Positions 40,979 to 48,610 of a stretch of 55,544 bases of DNA are shown here, piece by piece. The position numbers and the translations under genes are program-made. The notes under the pieces are model-generated. The model saw nothing but the letters and a program-made list of their open reading frames with translations, was not told the origin of the DNA and did not search any database. The stretch is taken from contig DAOTXR010000006.1 of assembly GCA_034435375.1 (NCBI GenBank), positions 1-55,544 of the forward strand, read 5' to 3'. Numbering within the stretch: the stretch's first letter is position 1; every line of letters begins with the position of its first letter. The stretch comes from DAOTXR01 sp034435375. Its GTDB lineage: Bacteria; Chloroflexota; Anaerolineae; Aggregatilineales; UBA3940.

Positions 40979-41608
40979 TCATACCTGTGGCCTGGGCAAC
41001 TCGAAGATGTGTCCCAGCGTCGCATACTGGTCGCTGCCCAACCGGGCCAGAGGCCTCATCTGTGCTGCATCGACCGAGCCATCGGAGCGCAGCAGGTCCG
41101 CACGCAGGTGAAACCGCACCACACGGCCCAAGACCAGCGTGCTAGCAGTGCCCTCCACCGGGACGATCTGATGAGTCCTGGCCTCCAGCGAAACTGGCGC
41201 AACAGCCACGCGCGGGGGACGCACGTCCACAGAGGGTGCAGTATCTAGGCCAGCCACCTCGAACTCGCTGATCCCGTAGTCCCACTCGCCAGAGGTCAGG
41301 TTCATTGCCTCGGCCAGAGTCTCATCGACAAGGTTGACGACAAACTCGTCTGTCTCCTGGATGTTGCGCAGCGTATCCTTCACCCTGCCGGAGCGCAGCC
41401 TGCTGATCGAGATCATCACGATGGGCGGGCTGCCGTTGACGCCATTGAAGAACGAGTAGGGGGCCAGGTTCGATGCGCCGTCCGCCCCCATGGTGGAAAC
41501 CCAGGCGATGGGGCGCGGGATCACGACCCCGATCAGCAGCCGATAGGCATCACGTGGCGCGAGATCGTCGGGGACAATCGTGAGGGTATCGGAGGTCTTC
41601 TGAGTCAA
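40979..41608 (-). CDS. Flavin reductase-like FMN-binding protein
   Basis: A 209-residue split-barrel flavoprotein. Family marks are 'LLIGVVIPRPIAWVSTMGAD', 'ASNLAPYSFFNGVNGSPPIV' (FMN phosphate and isoalloxazine contacts), 'KDTLRNIQETDEFVVNLVDE' and the C-terminal 'RMRP-L-A-R-L-G'-like segment 'MRPLARLGSDQYATLGH'. It would use NAD(P)H to reduce FMN or bind FMN for substrate reduction. TTG start at 41608 with AGGGAG upstream. It lies 31 bp after the hydrolase gene as the last clear member of the MarR-linked operon, fitting quinone or aromatic-compound metabolism. Confidence 0.9.
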   Translation of the reverse strand: MTQKTSDTLTIVPDDLAPRDAYRLLIGVVIPRPIAWVSTMGADGASNLAPYSFFNGVNGSPPIVMISISRLRSGRVKDTLRNIQETDEFVVNLVDETLAEAMNLTSGEWDYGISEFEVAGLDTAPSVDVRPPRVAVAPVSLEARTHQIVPVEGTASTLVLGRVVRFHLRADLLRSDGSVDAAQMRPLARLGSDQYATLGHIFELPRPQV

Positions 41609-41639
41609 GTTGTTCTCCCTGAGTGCTCGAAAATTAAAC

Positions 41640-42332
41640 TCACTTACCTTGCCCGTCGGTCAGGCCCGCCAACATGGCTCGCACCGCAACGATCTCAGCA
41701 TTGTTGACGGTATGCCCCATGCCGGGATAGAGGCTCACCGACACCTGCGCCCCCAGACGGCGCAGCACCTCCGCCGAATGATGCACACGCTCCAGCGGAA
41801 TGTGCGGATCGACATCACTGCAACCCAGGAAAGCGGGGGTACCCTCCAACGAGCCGGCGTAGTCGCGCGGCGCGCCGTCGGGGCCGATCAGACCGCCGCT
41901 CAGCGCGGCGAGGCCACCATAGCGACGCGCATGGCGTGCAGCAAACTCCAACGCCAGACACGCTCCCTGCGAGAAGCCCAACAGCAAGATGCGTTCCGGC
42001 GGAATGCCTTGCTCTTCCATCGCGGCCACCACCTGGCCAAGCAGCGCCAGCGCAGACGAGAGCCACGGCTGGTTGCGCTCAAGCGGTGCCAGGAATCGAT
42101 CCGGGTACCACGAAAACCCGGCGGCCTGCGGCGCAAGGTAGGCCACCGGCGTTGCCATCCCCGCCAAAGGATCGATGTGCGGGACAAGCGTCAGGATGTC
42201 CCGCGCTGTGGCTCCCCTTCCGTGGATCAGGATGGCAGCGGCACGGGCTTCTGTGAGCAGCGCGCCTGACGTGAACACCGGCTGGGCCTGATGCGGCCCA
42301 GCAACGGCGTCGACATTGAACAGAAGGCTCAT
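41640..42332 (-). CDS. Phospholipase/carboxylesterase-type alpha/beta hydrolase (MhqD-like)
   Basis: A 230-residue serine hydrolase. The oxyanion region is 'AAAILIHGRGATARDI', the nucleophile elbow 'ILLLGFSQGACLALEFAAR' carries Ser in G-F-S-Q-G, the acid Asp is in 'FLGCSDVDPHIPLERV' and the His is in 'YPGMGHTVNNAEIV'. The length and the 'G-F-S-Q-G-A' form match the abhydrolase_2/dienelactone-hydrolase group that includes Bacillus MhqD. Its ATG lies 3 bp past the dioxygenase stop, so translation is probably coupled. The pairing with a ring-cleaving dioxygenase supports a role in handling quinone or aromatic breakdown products. Confidence 0.92.
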   Translation of the reverse strand: MSLLFNVDAVAGPHQAQPVFTSGALLTEARAAAILIHGRGATARDILTLVPHIDPLAGMATPVAYLAPQAAGFSWYPDRFLAPLERNQPWLSSALALLGQVVAAMEEQGIPPERILLLGFSQGACLALEFAARHARRYGGLAALSGGLIGPDGAPRDYAGSLEGTPAFLGCSDVDPHIPLERVHHSAEVLRRLGAQVSVSLYPGMGHTVNNAEIVAVRAMLAGLTDGQGK

Positions 42333-42335
42333 CGC

Positions 42336-43424
42336 TCAGACTGCCTCAGGGTGAGGCCACTGAGGAACCTCAAGCGGGCGCAGGTGCTCCTCAATAGCTA
42401 CGCGGTGCGGTTCCAGCCAGGGCGGCAGCCGCAGCGACTGGCCGAGTCGTTCGGGTTCTTCGTCCACGGCAAAGCCCGGTCCCATTGTGGCCAGTTCCAC
42501 GATGTGCCCGTCTGGATCGCGGGTGTAGATGCTCCTGAAGTACACCCGGTCCATCACCGGCGAGACATTGAAGCCTGCCGCAAGGAGCCGGTCACGCCAC
42601 TCAAGCTGTACATGTTCATCCGGCACAGCCAGCGCGAAGTGATGGGTCTGGCCTGTGCCAAGACGCGCTCGCGGCTCACGGGCCGGATCGCGCTCGAAGT
42701 AGGTGATGAGCGTGCCAGGTCGTCCCCCCTCAACCCCCCAGTACCAGTGAGCCGAGCGAGGGTCGTCGAAGTTGGAGGTCATCTTGACACGCGCCATCTC
42801 CAACAGGCCACTGAAAAAGGCATGGGTACGCTCGATGTCGGAAGAAATAGCAGTGATGTGGTGCATGCCGTGGCTGAGGGCCATGTCGGGCGTGATGGTG
42901 GGCACTGGCTCCGGCCAGGTCAGCGCACGGATGCACTCCTCGTCACGATTGCGAATCACCAGGCCGGGGGGAGGCTCACGCCTAGCAGTGCCCAGGCTGT
43001 CGGCGGCCTCATCGATGGCGAAACCCGGTCCCTGGGTTGCGATCTCAAGGATCGTGCCGTCAGGATCAGTGAAGTAGATCGAAGTGAAGTAATGACGGTC
43101 GAACGGGCCAGTGACACTCAGGCCCAGATCGGTTAGGCGACGTTTCCACTTGAGAAGACCGTCGTAAGCCGCGACCTGCAGCGCAAAGTGATGCGTACCG
43201 CCAACGCCGGGGCGGCCTCTGGGAGCCATAGGCCACTCGAAGAATGTAATAGCCGATCCGGGACGAGCCTGCTCATCCCCAAAGTAGATGTGATAGCTGC
43301 CCGGATCGTCGAAGTTAACGGTCTGTTTGATCAGCCGCTGGCCCAGCACGCGCGTGTAGAAATCGACCGTGCGGCTGGCATCGGCGCACACCAACGTGAT
43401 GTGATGCAATCCCAAGATCGTCAC
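42336..43424 (-). CDS. Ring-cleaving dioxygenase, VOC superfamily (MhqO-like)
   Basis: A 362-residue protein built of two fused VOC units. The first starts 'GLHHITLVCADASRTVDFYT' and carries 'GGTHHFALQVAAYDGLLKWK' and 'SIYFTDPDGTILEIATQGPG'. The second starts 'MHHITAISSDIERTHAFFSG' and carries 'GQTHHFALAVPDEHVQLEWR' and 'SIYTRDPDGHIVELATMGPG'. His and Glu at these places are the metal ligands. This matches the MhqO/LinE-like glyoxalase-type dioxygenases induced by hydroquinones. GTG start at 43424 behind GAGGGGG. Second catalytic gene of the MarR-headed operon. Confidence 0.93.
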   Translation of the reverse strand: MTILGLHHITLVCADASRTVDFYTRVLGQRLIKQTVNFDDPGSYHIYFGDEQARPGSAITFFEWPMAPRGRPGVGGTHHFALQVAAYDGLLKWKRRLTDLGLSVTGPFDRHYFTSIYFTDPDGTILEIATQGPGFAIDEAADSLGTARREPPPGLVIRNRDEECIRALTWPEPVPTITPDMALSHGMHHITAISSDIERTHAFFSGLLEMARVKMTSNFDDPRSAHWYWGVEGGRPGTLITYFERDPAREPRARLGTGQTHHFALAVPDEHVQLEWRDRLLAAGFNVSPVMDRVYFRSIYTRDPDGHIVELATMGPGFAVDEEPERLGQSLRLPPWLEPHRVAIEEHLRPLEVPQWPHPEAV

Positions 43425-43492
43425 AATATCCCCCTCACTTTTATTCTCACAACCACCAGGGAGCTGTTGTCCCGGGGCGCTTCAACGCCAGG

Positions 43493-43756
43493 TCACTCTT
43501 GGCATTCCTCAAGTTGCCGGTGAGTCTGATCGCAGTAGGGCGCGGAGCGGGTCTGCTTACAGCGGCACAACTTTACGCTGCGCGTCCCATCCTTGATCTC
43601 GAACATCACCGGCTTGAAGATGCCTTCAACCTTGTGGCTGCCATCACAGAACGGCTGGCTCTGCGACTTGCCGCACTGGCACCACCAGTACTCACCTGGC
43701 TCCAGATTGAGCACGACCGGCTTACACTCGGCGATTACGGGTCTGGGATCTGCCAT
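43493..43756 (-). CDS. Double-CDGSH iron-sulfur protein
   Basis: An 87-residue soluble protein with two CDGSH-type 2Fe-2S sites: 'CQCGKSQSQPFCDGSH' (C-x-C-x9-C-x3-H, canonical) and 'CRCKQTRSAPYCDQTH', where D-G-S-H has become D-Q-T-H but all three Cys and the His ligand remain. Tandem CDGSH proteins are known in bacteria and archaea as redox or electron-transfer proteins with 3Cys-1His clusters. GGAGG precedes the ATG. It lies between marR and the MhqO-like gene, 68 bp before the latter on the same strand, so it is probably co-regulated. It may pass electrons to or from the flavin reductase (inference). Confidence 0.94.
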   Translation of the reverse strand: MADPRPVIAECKPVVLNLEPGEYWWCQCGKSQSQPFCDGSHKVEGIFKPVMFEIKDGTRSVKLCRCKQTRSAPYCDQTHRQLEECQE

Positions 43757-43798
43757 GGTAATTCTTCCTCCCGATCAGAGGTGAGCGTCAAGGTACAG

Positions 43799-43900
43799 TT
43801 ATTGTAACAAATACCCCAGGCTGAATGACCACAGCTGCGGGATGGCCAGAAAGATCAATGCCGATCCCACCAGCCCTATGTTTTTCAGAAAGCTAACCAT
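43799..43900 (-). CDS. Very short membrane peptide, possible DoxX C-terminal remnant
   Basis: A 33-residue frame between marR and the CDGSH gene. It starts 'MVSFLKNIGLVGSALIFLAI', then P-Q-L-W-S-F-S-L-G-Y-L-L-Q and TAA. 'F-L-K-N-x-x-L-x-G-x-x-L' followed by a hydrophobic stretch and 'x-S-L' is how DoxX proteins end. DoxX genes (MhqP) belong to the Bacillus MhqR regulon, so a DoxX relic here is plausible. No strong ribosome site is visible. Confidence 0.4.
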   Translation of the reverse strand: MVSFLKNIGLVGSALIFLAIPQLWSFSLGYLLQ

Positions 43901-43943
43901 TTTTGTGAGCGAACCATTTCCTACCCGATGAACCTCCTTACAA

Positions 43944-44396
43944 CTACTCGCTGGCGTGCAGGCCCAGCTTCTTACACAGAGCGCCTAGCTGCGTCTGTTC
44001 CTCTGCCGTGAGCGCACTCATCGCCTCCACGATGGCGGCCACATGATCGGGCATGATGGCAGCGATCAGACGGCGGCCCTCCTCGGTCAGCGAGACCGTG
44101 ACCAGACGACGGTCGGATTCGTTGCGCTCCCGCAGCACCAGGCCGCGTTTCTCCAGGTTGTCGATGACCATCGTGATGTTGCCGCTGCTGCGGAGCAGTT
44201 TTGCAGCAATGTCACGCTGGCACAGCGGGCCGAGGTGGTAGAGCATCTCCAGAGTCCCAAACTGGCTGGGCGTCAGGGAATGGCGAACAAGATGCTTCTC
44301 CACGCGCCCGGTGACCGAGTCGGCAGCGCGGGTCAGCTTGATGAAGGCATCCAAGGCGAGAACCTCCGCCCGCGTGCCCTTGTAGCGTGTGCCCAT
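43944..44396 (-). CDS. MarR-family transcriptional regulator (MhqR-like)
   Basis: A 150-residue MarR dimer repressor. The winged helix is 'LTPSQFGTLEMLYHLGPLCQ', 'RDIAAKLLRSSGNITMVIDN' (recognition helix) and 'LEKRGLVLRERNESDRRLVT' (wing). 'VSLTEEGRRLIAAIMPDHVA' leads into the dimer helix. The 'SSGNIT-V-I-D-N-L' recognition helix is the form seen in MhqR/YkvE-type regulators that sense quinones. It heads a minus-strand run towards the CDGSH protein, dioxygenase, hydrolase and flavin reductase. A palindrome overlaps its likely -10. GGAG lies before the ATG at 44396. The single Cys pair (Cys in 'PLCQ' and 'ALCKK') could be redox-active, but that is only a guess. Confidence 0.93.
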   Translation of the reverse strand: MGTRYKGTRAEVLALDAFIKLTRAADSVTGRVEKHLVRHSLTPSQFGTLEMLYHLGPLCQRDIAAKLLRSSGNITMVIDNLEKRGLVLRERNESDRRLVTVSLTEEGRRLIAAIMPDHVAAIVEAMSALTAEEQTQLGALCKKLGLHASE

Positions 44397-44408
44397 ATCC
44401 GCTCCACA

Positions 44409-44425
44409 TTAAATCATTCAATATA
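44409..44425 (-). promoter_or_regulatory. Candidate MarR operator overlapping a -10
   Basis: TTAAATCATTCAA (44409-44421) is an imperfect palindrome (TTRAAT-N-ATTYAA) of the AT-rich type bound by MarR proteins. It overlaps TATATT, a candidate -10 on the minus strand (44425-44420), about 24 bp before the marR ATG. Autorepression is inferred. Confidence 0.5.
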
Positions 44426-44465
44426 AAGATACCGTGTCAGAAACAGATTATCAACAGCCTCCAGA

Positions 44466-44513
44466 GCTACACGCCGCGCCCCCAAAACATGGAGCGGCGT
44501 GTAGCGCCGCTCC
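44466..44513. repeat. Two overlapping, mutually exclusive hairpins
   Basis: GCTACACGCCGC (44466-44477) pairs perfectly with GCGGCGTGTAGC (44494-44505). The second arm also belongs to GGAGCGGCG (44491-44499) pairing with CGCCGCTCC (44505-44513). Both cannot form at once. The element follows the ferritin gene on the minus strand and precedes the marR promoter, so it could be a terminator or a repeated mobile hairpin. Confidence 0.7.
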
Positions 44514-44540
44514 CCTCCAGGTGACCGTCAAGGGCAAGGA

Positions 44541-45065
44541 CTACTCGCTCTCCCCACCCTCGGCAAAAGCCTCGCCGTCGCTCCCTGATTCCAGGCTGGG
44601 AATGAGCATCTCAACCATCAACAGGTTGCTGCCCGCCATCCGGATCAGGTCGAGCAGCTTGCCGGAGGTAGCCATCTCTTCGCGCTGCTCGCGGATGAAC
44701 CACTGGAGAAAGTTCTGGGTGATATAGTCCTGATCCTCTATCGCCATGGAGTTCATCTTGTAGAACTGTTCAGTGACATGCTTCTCCTGGTCGACAAAGA
44801 GCTGAGCCAGCTCTTCCGCTGAGGCAAAGTCCCGTTTCGGCTCAGAGATGGCTGGGATACGCACCTCAGCGCCTCTCTCACTCAGGTAGCGGGTGAGCAT
44901 CAGGCCATGCGTTTTCTCCTCTTCAGCCTGGTCGTAAAAGAAACCTGCCAGCTTGTCGAGGCTGCGTTGCTCAAAGTACACTGCCATCATGAGATATTGC
45001 AGGTGAGCGAAAAACTCCAAGCCGATCTCGGCGTTGATCGCATCGTTCAGTCGTTTGCTGATCAT
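44541..45065 (-). CDS. ftnA: Ferritin (FtnA-type)
   Basis: A 174-residue non-haem ferritin that stores iron in a 24-subunit cage. The ferroxidase residues lie in 'NDAINAEIGLEFFAHLQYLM', 'GFFYDQAEEEKTHGLMLTRY' (E-x-x-H), 'QEKHVTEQFYKMNSMAIEDQ' and 'QWFIREQREEMATSGKLLDL'. No haem-ligand Met of the bacterioferritin type is evident. The start at 45065 has GAGGAG upstream and a good promoter. The C-terminus is an acidic extension ('LESGSDGEAFAEGGESE'). It is next to the MarR-linked redox operon and near the hydrogenase, fitting an iron/oxidative-stress neighbourhood. Confidence 0.95.
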   Translation of the reverse strand: MISKRLNDAINAEIGLEFFAHLQYLMMAVYFEQRSLDKLAGFFYDQAEEEKTHGLMLTRYLSERGAEVRIPAISEPKRDFASAEELAQLFVDQEKHVTEQFYKMNSMAIEDQDYITQNFLQWFIREQREEMATSGKLLDLIRMAGSNLLMVEMLIPSLESGSDGEAFAEGGESE

Positions 45066-45114
45066 GGGTTTTCTCCTCAATGGGCGTAACTGTGGTAAAC
45101 GAAAGACGACATTG

Positions 45115-45143
45115 ATTATAGAATTTGGCAAAACCCAGAACAA
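45115..45143 (-). promoter_or_regulatory. Ferritin promoter (TTGTTC, 17 bp, TATAAT)
   Basis: On the minus strand TTGTTC (45143-45138) and TATAAT (45120-45115) are 17 bp apart, 49 bp before the ferritin ATG. No Fur-box-like palindrome is obvious over it. Confidence 0.7.
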
Positions 45144-45264
45144 GCGATCCGGCGCAGCAAGGACAAAAGAACTGCCTGGCTCGTGGCGCACGGCCATCGA
45201 CCAGGCAGGCTAGCCGGAAAAGTGTAGGTCCGAAGCAACGTAAACGGAGAGGCGTCTCCACCCG

Positions 45265-45753
45265 TCACGGACGCTGCATGATGCGCACCCGCATGTGCAG
45301 CCGCCCCAATGTGATCAGGTCGCCGTCCTTGAGAGCATAGGCCCAGCCGACGCCAAGAGGCAGTCCGTTGATGTGTGTCCCGTTTGTACTACGCAGGTCC
45401 ATGATGAACAGCTTGTTCCGACCAGGGCGTAGCATGACATGGCGCCGGCTGACGCCGCGCTGATAACCCTGCCACTCGTTGAGATTGACGTCTAGCGCGT
45501 CGTCGGCCTCCGTGTCACAGCCGATCACCACATCACCACGCAGTTCCAGAGACAGCGGCGGCGATGAGATTCCGGTGGGTGTCACGAGCAAACGCCACGG
45601 CTTCTCATCAGGGGCCAACTCCTTGCGGCGGCTGGGATCCCTCGGCACGATCTGGTAGTCAAGATGCACCTGGTGCGCCGGAGATGGGGGCATGTTCAGA
45701 AACGACTCATTGCTGATCGCCTCTGCCAACCGCGCTGTGTGTTTGGGCCTCAT
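45265..45753 (-). CDS. FHA-domain protein
   Basis: A 162-residue cytoplasmic protein with a C-terminal FHA phosphothreonine-binding domain (about 75-160). It has 'GDVVIGCDTEADD' (the G-R-like strand reads G-C), 'QRGVSRRHVMLRPGRNKLFI' with the Ser and His that hold the phosphate, and 'DLRSTNGTHINGLPLGVGWA' with the conserved S-T-N-G-T. The N-terminal 70 residues are Pro/charged and without a known domain. GGAGG lies before the ATG. Such proteins bind targets of Ser/Thr kinases; none is encoded in the window. A lone TATAAT at 45835-45830 may be its -10. Confidence 0.92.
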   Translation of the reverse strand: MRPKHTARLAEAISNESFLNMPPSPAHQVHLDYQIVPRDPSRRKELAPDEKPWRLLVTPTGISSPPLSLELRGDVVIGCDTEADDALDVNLNEWQGYQRGVSRRHVMLRPGRNKLFIMDLRSTNGTHINGLPLGVGWAYALKDGDLITLGRLHMRVRIMQRP

Positions 45754-46023
45754 GAATGTTCCTCCAAAACGAAATCCCTAGCCTCACCTAAACTCCACCA
45801 CGTTCAAACCCCGTCAGCAACTACCTATGATTATATGCCAGTCTACGCCCCTGGCCGCCAAGTGTTATGAAGATGTAACATAGCTCTTACTTTGTGCCTG
45901 TCTTAACATTTGACCGGCGCCCTCGGTCCAATGCACCAGAGCCGTCCCGTTCCCCTGGTCAACATCCCGTCCAGCGGGCGGCTGGCAGCCTGATGTTCAC
46001 TTGGCCGCACACTTTGAAGAAAC

Positions 46024-47913
46024 TCACGGATCCAGCGAAGCGCCAGAAACCGATTCCGGATCGCCGCCAGGGCAACGGTCGAGGGGCAGCGTCACCTTGA
46101 AGGTTGTCCCTTCGCCTTCAATGCTACGCACACTGACCATTCCACCAAAGCGCTCGACCAGTTGGCGGACAATTGCCAGGCCCAGGCCCGTCCCGGCAAT
46201 GCCCGATTTTTTGGCGTTGCTGGCCCGGAAAAACTCATTCCACAGGCGGGGCAGATCAGCTTCAGGAATGCCGATACCCGTATCGCTGACGGTGACGACT
46301 GCGCGGCTAATCTGCACCTCGACGGTGACATGCACACTGCCGCCGGGCAGGGTGTACTTGACGGCGTTGCCGATCAGGTTGTCAAAGATACGAGCCAGCC
46401 CATCCTCGGTACCACACACCGCAAGGTCAGACTCCGGCATTTCGAAGGTGAGCGCGATGTTCTTCTCGCTGGCCTGCTCACGCTGCCGACCGATCACTTG
46501 CTGGATGATAGGTTGCAGCGGCAGCACCTGCAGTGGCTCTTTGTAAGCGCCGGTCTTGGTGGCTGCCAGCGCCAGCAGATCGTTGATCAGGTCAATCAAT
46601 GTGTCGAGACGCCGTTCCAGCCGTTCCAGAATGTCTGTCTGCTGCGGTTCGAGAGTCCCCGCCAGGCCATGCATCAGCACACGCAGCAGGCTCTGAGCGC
46701 CGCTGACCGGAGCACGCAGCTCGTGCGTCACAATGCGGACAAACTGGGCGCGCTCCTCGTTGGCCCTGTGGAGCGCATCGTGCGCCAGGGCATTCTCCAG
46801 CGCCGTCGCTCCCTGCTGCGCGATGGACACCACGAAGGCTGCATCGCTGGGAGCAAAGCGGTGGGGCCGACCAGAGTAGACTCGCAGGATGCCAAGCGGC
46901 CTGCCACGCCCCAAGATCGGCGCAACCACCATGCTACGGATGCCTTCCTCCATCACCTGACGTGAGTACTGCACACGGGGATCAGTGGCGGCATCGGCAA
47001 CAATCAAGGGGCCGCCGAGCAGCGCTTGCTGCGCCAGCGGGTTGCTAGACAGGTCAACCGGCCCCTTGTCCAAATAGCTTTGGCTGAGGCCATAGGCGGC
47101 CATCATGGTTAGATGTTCGCCGCTCTCGTCCAGCAGACGGATCGAGGCCCGACGCACGCCCAGGGCTTGGGCCGCGCTGCGAGCCAAGCGATCCATCACC
47201 TCCGGCACGCTCAGCGTCGATGAGACGGCCTGAGTGGTCATGAGCAATGCAGCGATCTGCCGCTCTCGTTCGCGCAGGCGCTGCATGATGCCGTAGGTCA
47301 GGTACACAATGGCAAAAGCCGTGATCGAGAAAAAGGCCAGCTGCGCTCCGATGAATACTGGATCTCGGTGCAACGAGGGCGGAATGCCAGGAATCACGGC
47401 GTAGTGGGCAAGGACACCGGTGCGCTCCAGGATGGTGAGCAACCCCAACATGCCGATGCCCAGCGCCACATAGAGGTACGGCGACTGGCCAGGCAGCAGG
47501 ATGGTGACCATCAGCATGTGGATTAGCAGGATGGGGATCGCAGGGCTGCAGATGCCGCCCGTCAGGTGGAGGAAGGCCGCCATGCTCACCCAGTCGAGCG
47601 CCACCTGCAGGACTACGACCCGGCTGACGCGACGCCACTGGTGCGCCCCCCCAACGCTCTGCGCGTTCTTCATGAGCAGGGCCAGCACACCGTTGTAAGC
47701 CAGGATGATCACACCCACCACGTACAGCGCCATCTCTGGCAGCGGCAGGCCGAGAACGCGCCCGCAGAAAGCCGTGGCCAGCAGGACCATCGCCCCTGCC
47801 ACCCAGCGAGTGAGGATCAGGCGAATGCTGTTCCTGGCGATGTCGTCTGGCAGGAACGACTCAAACGGATTGCTTGCGACCGACCTTCCGGCAGGGTCAG
47901 GATGTTGGGCCAT
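46024..47913 (-). CDS. Six-helix membrane sensor histidine kinase with GAF domain
   Basis: A 629-residue kinase. Residues 30-210 hold about six helices with short loops, a MASE-like membrane sensor. GAF spans about 225-375 ('QAVSSTLSVPEVMDRLARSA' onwards), with the HisKA box 'FVRIVTHELRAPVSGAQSLL' (His397). The HATPase has N box 'NLIGNAVKYTLPGGSVHV', G1 'DTGIGIPEAD' and G2 'GTGLGLAIVRQLVERFGG'. All motifs are intact. The receiver gene 48116-48514 lies 202 bp upstream on the same strand, so the two are likely partners. The spacer holds a long palindrome. The membrane unit carries few charged residues, which suits sensing a hydrophobic or membrane state signal (speculative). Confidence 0.92.
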   Translation of the reverse strand: MAQHPDPAGRSVASNPFESFLPDDIARNSIRLILTRWVAGAMVLLATAFCGRVLGLPLPEMALYVVGVIILAYNGVLALLMKNAQSVGGAHQWRRVSRVVVLQVALDWVSMAAFLHLTGGICSPAIPILLIHMLMVTILLPGQSPYLYVALGIGMLGLLTILERTGVLAHYAVIPGIPPSLHRDPVFIGAQLAFFSITAFAIVYLTYGIMQRLRERERQIAALLMTTQAVSSTLSVPEVMDRLARSAAQALGVRRASIRLLDESGEHLTMMAAYGLSQSYLDKGPVDLSSNPLAQQALLGGPLIVADAATDPRVQYSRQVMEEGIRSMVVAPILGRGRPLGILRVYSGRPHRFAPSDAAFVVSIAQQGATALENALAHDALHRANEERAQFVRIVTHELRAPVSGAQSLLRVLMHGLAGTLEPQQTDILERLERRLDTLIDLINDLLALAATKTGAYKEPLQVLPLQPIIQQVIGRQREQASEKNIALTFEMPESDLAVCGTEDGLARIFDNLIGNAVKYTLPGGSVHVTVEVQISRAVVTVSDTGIGIPEADLPRLWNEFFRASNAKKSGIAGTGLGLAIVRQLVERFGGMVSVRSIEGEGTTFKVTLPLDRCPGGDPESVSGASLDP

Positions 47914-47968
47914 ACCTCACCTGCCCGATCTGGGTGCACACCACTGCACAGAGCACCCTAAACTGTAC

Positions 47969-48005
47969 GTTGTGCAAAAGCAATCCAAATTGCTTTTTGC
48001 ACAAC
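47969..48005. repeat. Long palindrome between receiver and kinase genes
   Basis: GTTGTGCAAAAGCAAT (47969-47984) faces ATTGCTTTTTGCACAAC (47989-48005): a 16-bp arm with a single extra A, around CCAA. It could act as a strong RNA hairpin separating expression of the two genes, or as an operator. No T-run follows on either strand. Confidence 0.7.
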
Positions 48006-48115
48006 CTGGAGTTTCCCTGAAAGTGTTTCTCCAAAACTATCAGGAAAACACTCAGCACTGTCGCAGGGGTATAGCTTTCCCTCAGCAGCCTACCCCGCGT
48101 GAGACTCCCACGCCC

Positions 48116-48514
48116 TTATTTCTTGGGCAACAGAGCATTGACCTGCGCGACCAGCGCATCTGGGTCGATGGGCTTATCAATGAAAGCCTCGACCGGCAAG
48201 TAATCCTCGTCAGGTCCAAAACGCACTGGCGATGTGGTATGGATAGCAGTCAGCATGATGATGGGGATGTGTGCATACGGCGCATACTCAGAACGGGGAT
48301 CAGGACTGCGCAGCTTGAGGGCGAGTTGGAAGCCTTCGGTGGTAGTATCCATCATCACATCAAGGATGATCAGGTCTGGGTGCTCCGCCTTAATCTTCTC
48401 CAACCCCTCTGGGCCGCTGTTCGCTTCGATAACGGCATGCCCAGCTCCCTCCAGGCACAGACGAGCCGCCAGCACCATATCAGGGTCGTCGTCAATGATC
48501 AGAATCTTTGCCAT
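48116..48514 (-). CDS. Single-domain response regulator
   Basis: A 132-residue CheY-like receiver with the acidic pocket 'ILIIDDDPDMVLAA', the phospho-acceptor Asp in 'LIILDVMMDTTTEGFQLA', the switch Thr in 'IIMLTAIHTT' and the Lys in 'AFIDKPIDPDAL'. There is no output domain. It is followed by the membrane kinase gene and preceded, 96 bp upstream, by the hydrogenase operon on the same strand. Whether it is read through from that operon is not clear. Confidence 0.92.
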   Translation of the reverse strand: MAKILIIDDDPDMVLAARLCLEGAGHAVIEANSGPEGLEKIKAEHPDLIILDVMMDTTTEGFQLALKLRSPDPRSEYAPYAHIPIIMLTAIHTTSPVRFGPDEDYLPVEAFIDKPIDPDALVAQVNALLPKK

Positions 48515-48610
48515 GTCGCGTCTTCCCTTTGGTTCCTTTGTTCCCCTGGCCCGCCCATGATAGACGTATCAGCTTGGGGCAGAGGCCAAGAGGAGGTCTC
48601 CGGCTGATTG

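Noticed and set aside
44434..44727. Plus-strand frame across the hairpin element and the ferritin end
   Set aside because: It is antisense to ferritin and runs through the palindromic element; no domain is visible.
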